A DNA stretch of 64,000 bases, from contig NW_026944390.1 of assembly GCF_033439725.1 (NCBI RefSeq), positions 1,674,001 to 1,738,000 of the forward strand. Direction: 5' to 3'. Under the pieces are notes generated by a model. That model ran no database searches and was not told where the DNA came from. It was given only the letters and a program-made list of their open reading frames with translations. Source of the DNA: Neurospora tetraspora (taxonomy: Eukaryota; Ascomycota; Sordariomycetes; Sordariales; Sordariaceae). The translations under genes and the position numbers were made by a program. Within the stretch, counting starts at the first letter, position 1. Every line of letters begins with the position of its first letter. Positions 45,693 through 57,574 of the stretch are shown here, one piece after another.

Positions 45693-46306
45693 CTTCTTTT
45701 TTTTTTTTTTTCTATTGCCCCCTTTTTGGTTTTTTGGTTTCGGAAATATTTTCTCGATGGTGTTTTATGGTGTGGTGTGGTACCTCTAGTCTAGGTAGGT
45801 ACCTTAGGTAGGGATATCAATCAATGTTAGTTACATTTCAGGTTGTTTGTAAATAGTGCAGTGACATCTCGTCGTGTGATCTTCATGTTGGCTTATAGTT
45901 CAGTTGAACTACCTGTTAGGTTGAATGGGTGCGCCGAAATTCTTGTTCCTTATTACAAGGTTTTTTGTCGCATTCGGTCGGCATTTACAAGTTCGATTCA
46001 TATGACTTCCCATCTTACATTTCCTCGTGAGGGTGCATGTCTCGTTGCTAGATAGATGTCCATCCTCCCTCAGCTCAAGTCAACGGCATTCTTCAGAGTT
46101 CAGAGTTCAGAGTTCCTTTTCCAAAAATCTACACCTACAGGCAAAGGTCCCAGAAGGTACATCATGACCAACGGTTTTTTTTTTTTTTTTTTTTTTTTTT
46201 TAAGTTAATCGTCAACCACGAAACCTACTACGAAAACACCTACAAAACTAACCATCAATCATCACACAGCTTAGGTTCCCCCTTCCTCCGTCCCTAGTAT
46301 ACGCTC
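45693..46306. other. Intergenic; T run and 3' region of the GFA gene
   Basis: It opens with the T run that could terminate Pol III and contains another T tract near 46175-46201. No gene recognised. Confidence 0.5.
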
Positions 46307-47502
46307 TCAAGGATTCACATACCCAGGATGAATCCTCCCCCATCCATCCGCCTGCACCACATTCAACTCCTTCATCATGCCATCAAAATCCCAACCATCA
46401 TCACCCACACACCGATCCAAACACCTCACCGTAATCGGCCAGTTACTTTTGAGAAACCTCAGCGTGATCTCCGCGTTCTCTTCCCCTACCTTGGCCCTGA
46501 TCTCGTCCTCGGTCACGGCCGGATTGGCCCCGTTGGTCAGGTGCACGCCGCACGTCTTGCAAAAGGTCTTGCACATGAATTTTTTGAGGCAGGCGTACGA
46601 GGTGAGGTTGGAGCGGGATTCGGGGGTGAAAGAGAGTTGGTCGGGGGAGGAGGGGTAGATCCAGATGTAGCCGCCCTTTTTTTTGGTAGTTAGTATGGGT
46701 GGTGGAAAGGTAAAAAGCAAAGGTGGGAAAGGGGGAAAGAGGGAAAGGTAAATGATGGGAGGAAGGAGGAAAAAGAGACAAGAAGACGGACGTACCCGCT
46801 GGCAAATACTACAATTACAATCAAACACCCTCTCCTTGTACGTCTTATCCAGTGGCCCTTTAGTCTTGACCGCCACCTTCACGGCACCGCAGTGGCAAGA
46901 GCCATGGTAGACGACCCCGTTCTCGACTTCGGCCGTGGGTTCGGGACCGTCGAAGGGGGCGGGTTGGTAAGGGGGTGGGATGCTTTTGCCGTCGAATCTG
47001 TCGCGACGCGAATCGATCGATGCATCGATGTCAGTCAACAGTCAGGTCCCTCCAACAATCCAGTGAGTCTTATCAGAGGGTAAGTAAGGTCTTAGGTTCA
47101 AACTCACTCCTTAATCTCCAAATCCCAAATCTTCAACTCCTGCACAGCCCTCACGTTCACCCAGATCCGCCCTTTCCCATTTTCTTCTTCCTGCTCCTCC
47201 TTCTCACAAGAAACAGCATAAACCCCCGTCCCACACACCTCACAAAACTTATGGTTCTTCGTCCCCTTCGGACCCGTCACATAGTCGGTTAGTTTTCCTT
47301 CGTCCTTGACGACTTCGAACTTGTGGCCCTTGGTGGTATCGGGGATCACCCAGAGGTAGCCCTTTTTGCGGCAGATGGAGCAGTTGCAGGATGCTGCGGA
47401 AACAATCTCGGGCACGAGGAGGGTGAAGATGAAGGCGCCGCAGTGGCAGTTGCCGCGGTAGGATTTGAGGGGTTGGGAGTCGGAGGAGGTGGAGGTGGAC
47501 AT
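46307..47502 (-). CDS. Protein with two tandem GFA (CENP-V/DUF636) zinc domains
   Basis: Three exons, complement(join(46307..46675,46796..46997,47108..47502)), 321 aa. The first domain has GNCHCGAFIF, CNCSICRKKGYLWV and KFCEVCGTGVYA. The second has GSCHCGAVKVAV, CNCSICQR-GGYIWI and CKTFCKTCGVHL. These Cys sets bind two zinc ions in GFA-fold proteins. Exon 1 ends LEIK-GA at GTGAGT and joins through a GACAG acceptor to ATTCGACGG, giving LEIKEFDGK, so the two domains are one protein rather than two genes; the second domain alone has no in-frame ATG. The last intron has a perfect TACTAAC branch but an unusual AAAAG acceptor. The family is named for glutathione-dependent formaldehyde activation, but the true substrate of most members is unknown. 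Confidence 0.85.
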
Positions 47503-49062
47503 TGTGGGTGAGTTGGGGATGGGTTAGGTTTGTGAAATGGTTGATATTAAAGTTCGTGACGGATGTGGGTTTGGTGATGGATAGGGGTTTGACGTAGGGC
47601 TGAAGAGGATAGTTTGAGGATATAAGATCAAGATTGACTCGAGATTGCGTGATCTTCTCTTCAAGACCTTGATATATACCGGGACGACAGGCACAACTCC
47701 TTCAGTCGCTCAATGTTCCTCAAAACTACAACCTCTTCGAGTCTCAAATACCAAGAACCACGGGCAGGCGCCACCTAGGCAGCATCGGCAGCCAACACCC
47801 TTGTGGATGTATGTCAGCTTCGGTCTACCACAAGAGGAAACCACACAGCCCCGCTTTCACATCACATTATTTTCAATCTGCCGCACCCCTTTGATGTTGA
47901 TGTTTCGGATGTTCAGTGGATTTATGCACGATGTATCTTGAAAGGCGTGAGGGGTTTAGGCAGGACGGTGTCCCAGTGTCAACCCAGCCGTGATGGGCAG
48001 TAGATGATGAGCCACGTTAATGATAGAAACGCGAGACGTGGTTCTCACACACACACGTCCGCAAACGCCCCGCATCACGAACACGCGTGTAAACACGGTA
48101 TCAGGTGATTTTGAAATGATAGATCACGGATGACTCAGCCCTGCAAAGTGTTGGTGATTGATTGACTGAGGGGTCGTGAGGGCGGCTGACAGTCTGAATG
48201 ATCTGTTTCCCGATTTGTTATCGTGGTCTGCTGTGATAGGTGAGTTAATGACCCCTTGTTGTGGTCAGAGTTGCATTCAACCCGTTTTATTTTTAAAGGT
48301 TTGGTGTCAATGGTGTGGAGTTGTTGAATGGCTGTGTATCAATTCTTTAGATGGTGAGCCTTCTGCTGTGTCGAATTAGATCTTGCCTTCAAAGTGATCA
48401 ACGGCAATGATTCCCTTGATTTTAAGTGATTTAGCGTCATGGTGTTGTTCTGCCATATGTGTAGGTCAGTGATGACGGAGAGGAAATCTCATTCGCAGTG
48501 TCACCGAGGAGCGAGGACCTCCGCTTGGCCCCCACGCCGAGAGCAAAGGCCGGGGTTTTAGCGCCCGTCAAGGCGGAGCAAAGTGGAGCCATTCCCGGGC
48601 CGGAACTCGGACTGTGGACCCCTGAGAGGCCCCATCACCGATTATAGCGTGGGGCAATCACTCCGGCCTGCCCGACCTGCCGACTGAACCCAAATTGGAA
48701 GTATCGAATTCTTGCTAGTGGACGACTGGTGAGGATTTGGGCATCCACATGACAAGTGACGGACCGTGACAGAGCCAGGTCGCTTCACTGGCGTCGGTTG
48801 TCTGTTTTTGTGCCTTCAGCATTCCCTACTGCGGGCGGCTTTTGTAGGCGCAAAATGTCGGTAATGAACATTTCAAAACCCATGGTCAGCTGATCCCACT
48901 CGACTCGTCAGGTGATTCTCATTCAGGGGTTGAGATGGATGTTTTACACTTTCAATGATGTCGGCGAGATTCCTCCGAACATGGTGGGTGATGTCGGACC
49001 CGGGCAATACCCTTCGCATGAATAATGACAGGCTTCCCCGCAATATGGTGAGTTGGAAGGCC
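47503..49062. other. Intergenic, no gene recognised
   Basis: GFA gene promoter on the left, transposon island on the right. A CACACACACACG run lies near 48042-48056. No supported gene. Confidence 0.5.
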
Positions 49063-49071
49063 GAAGGAACT

Positions 49072-49666
49072 CGGAATCTTTAGCTGGATAGACTCAAATC
49101 CATACGTGGATAGACTAAACTCACTTCTTTTGGGCGCCCAGCCGTAAGCCGCGCAAAACCTTCTGGGGCGTATTACCAAATCCACGATATTTATAAAATT
49201 ATTCAGTATCGTCAATCCAGTCAAGCTGTTGATACTGGTGTCGTCGCCTACTATATTGCTATCTCAAACGCCCGCGCTGCCTTAGTCCGGGTGTTGCACG
49301 TGAAGCCTTCGCTGTTAGTACTGCTCATTGTGTAAGTACCGGGGAGGGTGCTGGAAGTTCGCCCTCTACGCCCCCTACTCAGCTCACCAAAAGTACTTGG
49401 CACTTGGGGTGATCCCATAACAATAGAGACGACGACAATGATAACGAGATCATTAACATCGACAGCGACAGCGATAGCGACGGAGATGACGATAGCTTCG
49501 AATGAATTGCAGCATGAAAAGAGGGCGCGTATAAATGCACTTGGCTAGCGATATGGTGAGGTTGATGGGCGCCGCGCGGTTGGGAGCCAGAGATTGGCTG
49601 GGCGCCCAGAAAAGTGGATTTAGTCTATCCACGCATGGATTTGAGTCTATCCAGCTAAGGATTTCG
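49072..49666. mobile_element. TIR element of 595 bp with 9-bp target duplication (Mutator-like MITE candidate)
   Basis: Inverted repeats of about 72 bp form the ends (49072-49143 and 49596-49666). Each contains TAGCTGGATAGACTCAAATC and ends inward with GGGCGCCCAGCC; most mismatches between the arms are transitions. A perfect 9-bp direct repeat GAAGGAACT flanks them (49063-49071 and 49667-49675). Long inverted repeats plus a 9-bp duplication fit Mutator-like elements. The 450-bp interior holds no transposase, only short frames and a GCGACAGCGATAGCGACGG repeat, so the element is non-autonomous. It is not strongly A+T-rich, unlike the element that begins 5 bp further on. Confidence 0.75.
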
Positions 49667-50250
49667 GAAGGAACTGCGTACTTGGGGGTTGGGGACGGCC
49701 TGGTGTGGAGCCTTTTTTCAACCCCTTCTCATTAAAGAGGGGGAAAAAAAATTATGGGACAGCAAAATATTTATGGGATAGTGCTGGTCCGCCCAATGTA
49801 AAAACGCTAGTTAGCGCCCTACAAAATCGCTCTTTAACATCGTAATTTCGGACAACCACTACGCCACATTGCGTATTCGAATCCTACGTTTCTCGCTGTA
49901 AAGTTACAAAATAGTAAGCAATCTATATATTTATAGATTAATAGAAGTAGTCGTTAACCTACGGAATATATAATGCCTATTAATTTCGAAATAAACCTCT
50001 GTAAACTACCCGCCGGGTATAGAAGCGCCTATATATATATTAATGCCCGCTAGTAGTTCGAACGCTTTCGAGCTAGTACTTTAAAGAAGGCCCCCTCTAT
50101 TAAGGATATTACTATTATTACTAGAGAATTTTGAAGCTCTATAATTCGTTATATTAAATTATTGGAGTAATAGGCGAAATTGGATATTTTATTACGTATG
50201 GTAGGGAGGCTTCGTATATTAATTAATGTAGAAGAGGATACTTTCGTCGT

Positions 50251-50477
50251 TGTCACGGGTCTACTAGGTGTGCACGGCAGTAGGGATGGAATAGAGCTTG
50301 AAATTATTAATAAAGGGGAAGAAGAGGTCCTACAAGCCCGGCTAGGCTGGAAGGACACTTATATATTAGAAGCCTAGCCAATTAGGGGGCAGGCAAATAA
50401 GCGGGTCTACAAGCCTTATTAAAGTCTATAGCTCTAGCTTATAGCTAGGCTCGACCTTTGAGCGCCAGTCCCTTACA
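50251..50477. mobile_element. Solo LTR of 227 bp inside the pogo-like element
   Basis: It starts TGTCACGGGTC and ends CCCTTACA, so it has TGT...ACA ends, and it is flanked by a perfect 5-bp duplication GTCGT (50246-50250 and 50478-50482). The same sequence occurs inverted at both ends of the element at 52240-54450, so it belongs to the same LTR family. A solo LTR is the usual remnant of LTR-LTR recombination. It is less A+T-rich than its surroundings and looks younger than its host element. Confidence 0.85.
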
Positions 50478-52239
50478 GTCGTATATATTATATTTTACTT
50501 CTAAAGAAGATTCCCTATATTATATAATATAATCGTATCGGTTATTAATTACTTACGCTCGTTACTGGGTATTCTAACTACTTATAATTTATAATAATTA
50601 ATATAGTTCCTTAAAAACTATCTAGAATTTAAAACTACGATTTACTGTATTATCAAGATTAAATACCGCTTTTAAGAGTTAAATGAAGAGTATATTAACA
50701 ATTAAATTCGATTAATATAAAATTATAATTAAGAAGTACGAGGTTATTAAAGGTAATATTTAGAACTATAATAAAATAGGTATAAGACTTAGTTACGTAG
50801 CGGGCGGGCGCGTAAGGGTTATTATATTGAGAGAGTTAGCGAAATAGAAAGTAAGTTAGCGCTAATTAATTTATATAGGGAAAAATACTAATTAATCTTT
50901 TTATAGCCCGAAATTAACGATATAGTAAATTGAGAGTCGGCTACTTTTATAATTAATATAAGCGCAACTAGTAAATTTATCCCTATTTATATAATTCTTA
51001 AAATAGACCTTACTAAGGACTTTATTGCTAATAAATTCGATAAATATATTCCATTTACTAAATTACTAACCGGCTTCTCGAACGCCGAACTTATATTAGA
51101 TTAATTAAAATATTAAAACTAGCACTCCTTCTACCTCTCCTTTACTTTTATAAAATTAAGGGAAGAGGACGGTTATAAGCTAGGAGGTAGAAACGACGAC
51201 GAGAAAGAGAAAGGGTTCTCTTTTAAAGATTGGTTTAGTTATAACTAATATAGAGTTGATTACTTTAGTAGAAAATTTGAAGATCCTTTATACAGTATTA
51301 ATTTAAAAAAGTTCTATAAATTAATTTACTATCTATTAATTATTAATTGGTTTAGTAGTTATTATAATATCGAAGTTAAATAGCACACTAATACTTTTAA
51401 TATTATTTTAGTAGCCTTACTTCCCTATTTAATATATATAATACAACTTCTTAATATTAGTATATTTTCTTTTATAAAAGCCTACTATTAGAAGGTTTTA
51501 AAATAATTCGTTTAGCGGAAAGAATATAGCTTTATTCATACTACCTTCGTTAAGGAATTTAAAATTAATTATTACCTCCCTTCCCCGCTACTTCGTCCCT
51601 ATTATTATTATTTCGCCTCTATACTAACTATATTATCCCCGACCTTTTAACGTATCCTCGATAATAATATAATTACGTATAGTATTTACAATAGCTTCTT
51701 TAATATTAGGATATAACTAATTAACTGGACGAGAATCCTATTCCAAATTCAAATAAAGTAGCCTAAGAAATTTAACCCCGCCCTACCTTCGATATTCTTT
51801 AAAGAGGATTACTTTATTAAAACTATTAAAGTTATTACTTATATTAAAAATAAATACTTCTATATTTTTAATTCTCCTATTCAATAACGTTATCCCGCCG
51901 CCGAGGTCGTTATTTATAAGGAACTTCTTATAAATAATAATATTCAAATATGCAACCGTTAAAATAGGAAAAAGGCCGCTAATCTAGACTGTAAAATAAA
52001 GCGGCGGGTATATAAAGTTCTTAGAAATAGCGAATCTTTAAATTTCTCTAAGGGAGAATTCAATTAAAGAGCTATAGAGAAATAATAAAAAGAATAGATA
52101 ATAGAGGAGAAAAAGTAATTAAATGCCGTTAAAGTATATAATAGGGTAATTGAGAAGGAATTATACAAATAATAAATTAAAAATCCTAATAGTAAAGTGA
52201 AGGTTTATTAGAATATTTACTTCGATAATTAGAAGAAAG

Positions 52240-54450
52240 TATAAGGGGCTAGCGCCCAGAGGTCGAGCCTAGCTGCAAGCTAGAGCTATAAACTTTTAAT
52301 AGGGCCTATAAACCCGCTTACTTACCTACCTCTTAATTAATTAAGCTTCCAATATATAAGTATCCTTCCAGCCTAACCGGGCTTGTAGGACCTCTTCTTC
52401 CCCTTTATTAATAATTTTAAATTCTATTCTACCCTTACTACTATTTATACCCAATAAACCCGTAATATATTATTAACTCTCTTTTTTAATACTTTTTAAA
52501 CCTTTCTACTCGTTTACATAAGAGAGCCACGACCGTCTATACAATTTCTTTACCGTACTCAACTTTTTCGTTTTCTTTACTCTACTATAGCTTCTATCCC
52601 TTAGGCCCAAACTACTAACGAAAAATAATAATAATTTACTATAGCTATTCAATCTCTAATCGACTAATTAATTAAATTTAAAACTTCCTAATTTATAATT
52701 ATTCCCCTTACTATAATTTTTCCTTACTAACTTAAATTAATCCTTCCCTACCTAATTAAATTTTTTAAAGAAAACTCAAATCTCAATACCTAATTCTACA
52801 CCGCCGAAGCAAAACTCTATATTAATAATCTAACTATTAATAATCTAGAGGCCTAATTTTATTACTTCTACTCTAGCTTTTTACCCTCTATTTAAAAAAC
52901 CCTTCTTTCCTTTACCTAATAACCAACGAACCGTTTACTAATAAAGCTACTACAAAAACTCCGCTAACCCTATAGCAAAACGAATTCCAATAAACATACG
53001 GCCTAAAAATTCCTCGAAACCTTACAAGCCTAAAACGAAGCAATTAAAATATTCCTCCTCTATTTTAATAAAATCCTCGACCGAACTTAAAACGACTAAA
53101 TAATAATTTAAAATAGACTTTTCTCATAGGTAATGTAAATAAAGAGTAGCGAATAAAATTGAAGGAAGAAATAAACGTTCTAGAAGGCTTCGAAGCTCTA
53201 TAAAAATATTTCCGATATTTAAATAATAATAATTATTTAAATGATACTATAAATACCAAGAATCCTATATAAATCGGTACTATAAAGATATCCAAAACTA
53301 TAAAACGCAATTATTTATTTAAAGCTTCTAATTCCAACTTTAGGATTACCTTTAAATAATAATAACGTTAGAAGAAAGAGAACCGCTATATAAATTATAA
53401 TTCCTAAACGTACTAAGCAAAAGCATACCCCGTTAATAAAAATAAAGGTAAAGGTAAAGCCGCTATGCAATTATATAGTATATCTATTAAACCGGTTAGG
53501 GATTTTAATAATAATAAAATCTACGATAATTACGAATAGAAATTATTTAGAGAAGTTAAAAATTAACCTGAAAATACTATAATTAAAAAAGGGTTAAATA
53601 ATATATATAATATATTACTGGTTAAAGGGGCCAGCTAACCCAAACCCGGCCTTATGGGTTCCCTAGACCTAATTAATAACCTTTATAATAAGCGATATAG
53701 GGTTATAATAAATTATAATATATAATTACAACTACTATGAAGAAAAATCGTCTAATTGCTACCCTACAAGCACAAACGGTAGAAACTATATTAAATTATT
53801 CTATTGAAACCTCGTTACCCACTTAAAGAAGTTGCGGACTATCGACTGGATAATATAATTACCGGCAATGCTCTAAATAAAATAAATAAAACGAAAGCTT
53901 ATACGAATAGATAGGACTAGGTTATATATAGTAATTTAGCTACGTATATATATAATATAGGTAGCAAAGTTAATAATTCCTAGGAGTTTAATTTTTATAA
54001 TAAATATATAATATATCTACAAATTTTATACTAGCCGTAAAAGTTCAATTATCTATATTATTTCATTACTATATTCTAGTCGTTTAAGGTATTTAATTTG
54101 GGATTATTCAATAGAAGTTCTACAATACAGATGAGAGGCCGCTTATTAGATTCTAGGGATATTTCTTTGTATATGATAATTTTCATTATTGTCTTTATAC
54201 GTAAGAGAGAATTAGGGGAGAATATAAAGGGCTAGCGCCCAAAATTCGAGCCTAACTGCAAACTAAAACTATAGACCTTTAACAGCGCCTATAGACCCGC
54301 TTACTTACTTACCCTCTAATTAGCCAGGCTTCCAATACATAAGTATCCTTCTAGTCCAACCGGGCTTGTAGAACCTCTTCTTCCCCTTTATCAACAATCT
54401 CAAACTCTGTTTCACCCCTACTACCGTGCATACCCAGTAGACCCGTAACA
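52240..54450 (+). mobile_element. LTR-bounded retroelement fossil, 2.2 kb, inside the pogo-like element
   Basis: Two direct 228-bp repeats (52240-52467 and 54223-54450) bound it, and a 5-bp duplication GAAAG flanks it (52235-52239 and 54451-54455). A purine-rich tract (AATTAGGGGAGAA) lies directly before the right LTR on the plus strand, which suggests plus orientation. The internal part is only about 1.75 kb, too short for a full gag-pol, and is heavily A+T-rich and clearly broken in many places. It may be a non-autonomous or internally deleted member. The superfamily (Copia or Gypsy) cannot be told. It is younger than the pogo-like element and older than the last RIP episode. Confidence 0.8.
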
Positions 54451-55490
54451 GAAAGAATAAATAAAAAGAGGGGAATATATTCTTATTTATAAAGAGGATA
54501 TATTTAATACGTTAGACGAGGAAGAGGAGAGGGTGGGATTCTTCGTACGTAATATAGAAGGTGTGCTAGTATTAGAAGTATTTAAGAGGGTATAGGGTAA
54601 CCTCCTTAACTTCTTATTTAATAATTCTAATAACGAAGTTAATATTAATATTAATAATAATCCTTCTACTATTTAACTTTCTACTTAATTACTAGAAGTC
54701 CTATCCTCCCCGTCCTTTCTTCACTCCGCTATCGAAATAAATTCTTAAATAGCCGTTTATATTAATACGCAAATTATTAACTCTATAGAAGGTAATACTA
54801 TCCTTAAATTTATTACCGACGTCGTTGCTCGTCTTAATATATAGATAATCAACGTTATATTCGAAGACGAGAATACCTTTATCAATAACGATAATAAACA
54901 CGAAACTATCCTTAAAGTAATATATAATAAGAAGGACGACAAAGAAGAAGATAAAGAGAATAGTTTACCATTATTAGAATTAATTAATTACTATCTCTTT
55001 TACCCGCTTACTATACTAAGAGAGCTATTAATACTAGCCGTCGACCCCTCTACTCTATTAAAATTGCGATTTCTAGAATTAATACTATATTGGGAGGTTA
55101 TAAAATACATTGAGGGCACTATAAGACTTCGTATATAGGTACGAAAGCAAATTATACATATTAAGAATATATTAGTAAGAAGGGAAGCGGTTATAAAGGA
55201 GGTGGTACTAGTACTTGTACTAGCGCTAGAAAATAATAGAAAAGACTAAAATTCGTTCATTTATTTACTTACTACCTAATTAAACAATCTACTAGGCTTT
55301 ACGACAACGTTGTATTGATAAATATCGCTATGTAATATAGTAGTTGAAATGTGGATGGGACACTTTATTAGTAAAATGCTATGCGGGCTGTCCTATGAAT
55401 ATTTTGCTGTCCCATAATTTTTTTTCCCCCTCTTTAATAAAAGGGTGTTGAAAAAAGGCCCCACACCAGGCCGTCCCCAACCCCCAAGTA

Positions 55491-57574
55491 TATGATTCCA
55501 TCTGCCAACTCCGGAAACGATTATCCAGACGCCAGCCAATGTGATGTAGTAGCGCGGGTACGGTGGAGATAGGTACATGAGTTTATATTGTCTGGATAAT
55601 CGACACCCCAACGTCTTGACATGGTTGCCTATTCCAGAACTGGTTGCCGCACTTGAAGCCGGTATTATTTCTTGCCGTGGGGGTCTCCCCGTCACTCGTG
55701 TGAGCCATGTCAGACCACAAAGCCGGAAGAAGGTCGGTGGTTGAATCGGGAGTCTTGGAGACCCATTTTTGCGCATGCCCGCAACCGTCGTGAAACGATG
55801 ACGTCGGTCTCAACCATGTTTGAGAATACACTAGACTCTCTGGATAGGTACTGTAGTCAGACAACTGACAGAAGTTTGTGTAACAGAAGCTTGAGGCTGC
55901 GGCGGCTCTGCTGGCTTCAAGATCATCTGACAGTGTGTTTGTCCGACGAAACCGAAAAAGTTGTGAAAAAGTTGCCGAGCGTTTGGTCTTGGGACTGGAG
56001 AGTTGCGATCTCGATGGTTGCCATAGTGACAGGGTCAAGAGGGTCTTGGTTCGACAATGGAGACTTATTCACCGTTGACAATTCTCTTGACGAGCCATGA
56101 TTGCAAGCGAAGTAACAAGATGAGACGGTCATTGATGATAGGAATCGTACTTTCCTTGACCAATTCCTCAAAGCCAATGTCAACTTTTATTGCCGTGAAA
56201 AAGAAACGCGGGGCTCCAGCAGCTGAGAACGGAAGCTACGGCGGGTGATATCAATGACGGAGCTGATACTGTTAGTGCTGTAGCTTTGCTGAGGTACGTT
56301 AACAGTTCAGCACAAACATCCGGATGCAGCCGTACACTAAAAGGGACACCAAGACCCCGCTGGTTAGTTCCTTCCATCATCGGTGTGCCATCCCAGCCAC
56401 AGGGCGTGGGGCCCCGACACTCAGGCGGGCCCATGCGCTGTCTGCCAATCCCTTTGGGCGCCTCGTGATTTGTTCCTTGCATCAACCAACTGCCATCGAC
56501 TCCCACTCTTTCAGTTACAACAACGTGCGCCCACGCATGAGTAGCAAAGGTCATGACAAAACAATTTCGTCCTCCTCGAAAGGTCTGCTTTGTTTTCCTT
56601 CCCTTTCTGTCCTGTTGCCTCCCCATATCCCCCGCCATTCGCTCAGGTACCTCGGTTGCCAGGCCATGAACCCCGAACCTCCGTTGTTTCTCTGTGCTAC
56701 TCTTGGGGTCTTGGACACTGCCCTCTGGCCCCTTTACTGGATCCTCTTTCCGCTCTCTTCAGAGTGCAGTTCAGAGTCTACCAAAAGTTCCTTCATCTAG
56801 GGCTGATTCCACCTCTAGTATATGCGTCTATACAAACTTCAGCATCATCATAACCAGTCAAAGCACGGCGGCGCCATGTAACAACTTGGAAGACGGGAAC
56901 CTGCTGTACCCCGGACTGAACACGTCCAATGATTTTCGTCCATGTCCAACGTCCTAGTTAAATCTCCCTTGCCTTGGCTTTGGGGCTCTACAAGTGTAGG
57001 GGCACAAGGGGTTATGTAACCGGATCAACGCTACATCCAATCTTCTTCCTCCTTGCCTTCTCTTTTCTTCTCATTACACAGTTCGACATGTAATAGACCG
57101 GTAGTCTCTATTCCCTGATCCTGGATCCCGGGATCGATTCTCGCTCGTCTGCTGTCTCCAAGCTGGGTCATGAGTCCATAACCCGGGCTCCATCAACATG
57201 GCAGTGGACGAAAGAGGAAGCCGGCTTAAAGTCCACTTGCTGTACTTATGCACGCACACATACATTCACATGGCTCCATCACATTCAACTGCCAGGCTGA
57301 GTAAGGCTAGGAGATATATTTATATCCGCGTGCCAGGAACTGTCTTCTCTGACCTCGCGTCTTTCCCTCTTGTTCCTGAACTCCAAGCTATCCACTATCC
57401 TGGTTTAGTTTAGCCCGTAGCTCCCTTTGTTCTACCTCCACCTAGCCTAGACATAGCTCACAACCAACCTCGACTACATACTTCCTTCTTCTTCCCATTG
57501 TTACGCAACAACTCCTCACCCCGAAAAAAACAACCTTCTCCCATCTTCAACCCCAAGCTTGCGAGCAATTCAAC
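55491..57574. other. Intergenic, egt-1 upstream region
   Basis: Base composition returns abruptly to normal right of the island. A perfect 13-bp inverted repeat (CGATTATCCAGAC at 55518-55530, GTCTGGATAATCG at 55590-55602) was seen. Open frames of up to 158 codons overlap on both strands without recognisable similarity, so no gene is called. Confidence 0.45.

Larger units (their letters stand above)
49681..55488 (+). mobile_element. Pogo/Fot1-like DNA transposon, RIP-mutated, with nested LTR insertions
   Basis: Terminal inverted repeats of about 100 bp (49681-49785 and about 55385-55488) begin CTTGGGGGTTGGGGACGGCC and are flanked by TA on both sides (49679-49680, 55489-55490), the target of the Tc1/mariner/pogo group. 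The interior is extremely A+T-rich with many TpA, as expected for RIP. Decayed plus-strand reading still recalls a DDE_1 transposase: a segment near 50938-51000 resembles the TFIIxISAxGxxIP block, 51060-51130 resembles the ELxLDWLKxW block, and 51411-51485 resembles the PPHxTHxxQPLDxxxF block. Stops and frame breaks are numerous, so it is dead. Without the two LTR insertions the element is about 3.35 kb. Confidence 0.85.

Noticed and set aside
47004-47038. Independent start for the second GFA domain
   Set aside because: No ATG is in frame before the domain, and an in-frame stop lies just upstream; a splice acceptor explains the junction.
48043-48060. Direct repeat array as a CRISPR
   Set aside because: It is a plain CA dinucleotide run in a eukaryotic genome.
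54701-54942. Minus-strand frames of 61-66 codons in the A+T-rich island
   Set aside because: They lie in RIP-damaged transposon DNA and have no similarity; A+T-rich noise.
55583-56038. Minus-strand 151-codon frame right of the island
   Set aside because: It overlaps an equally long plus-strand frame, has no domain and no clear promoter or splice context.
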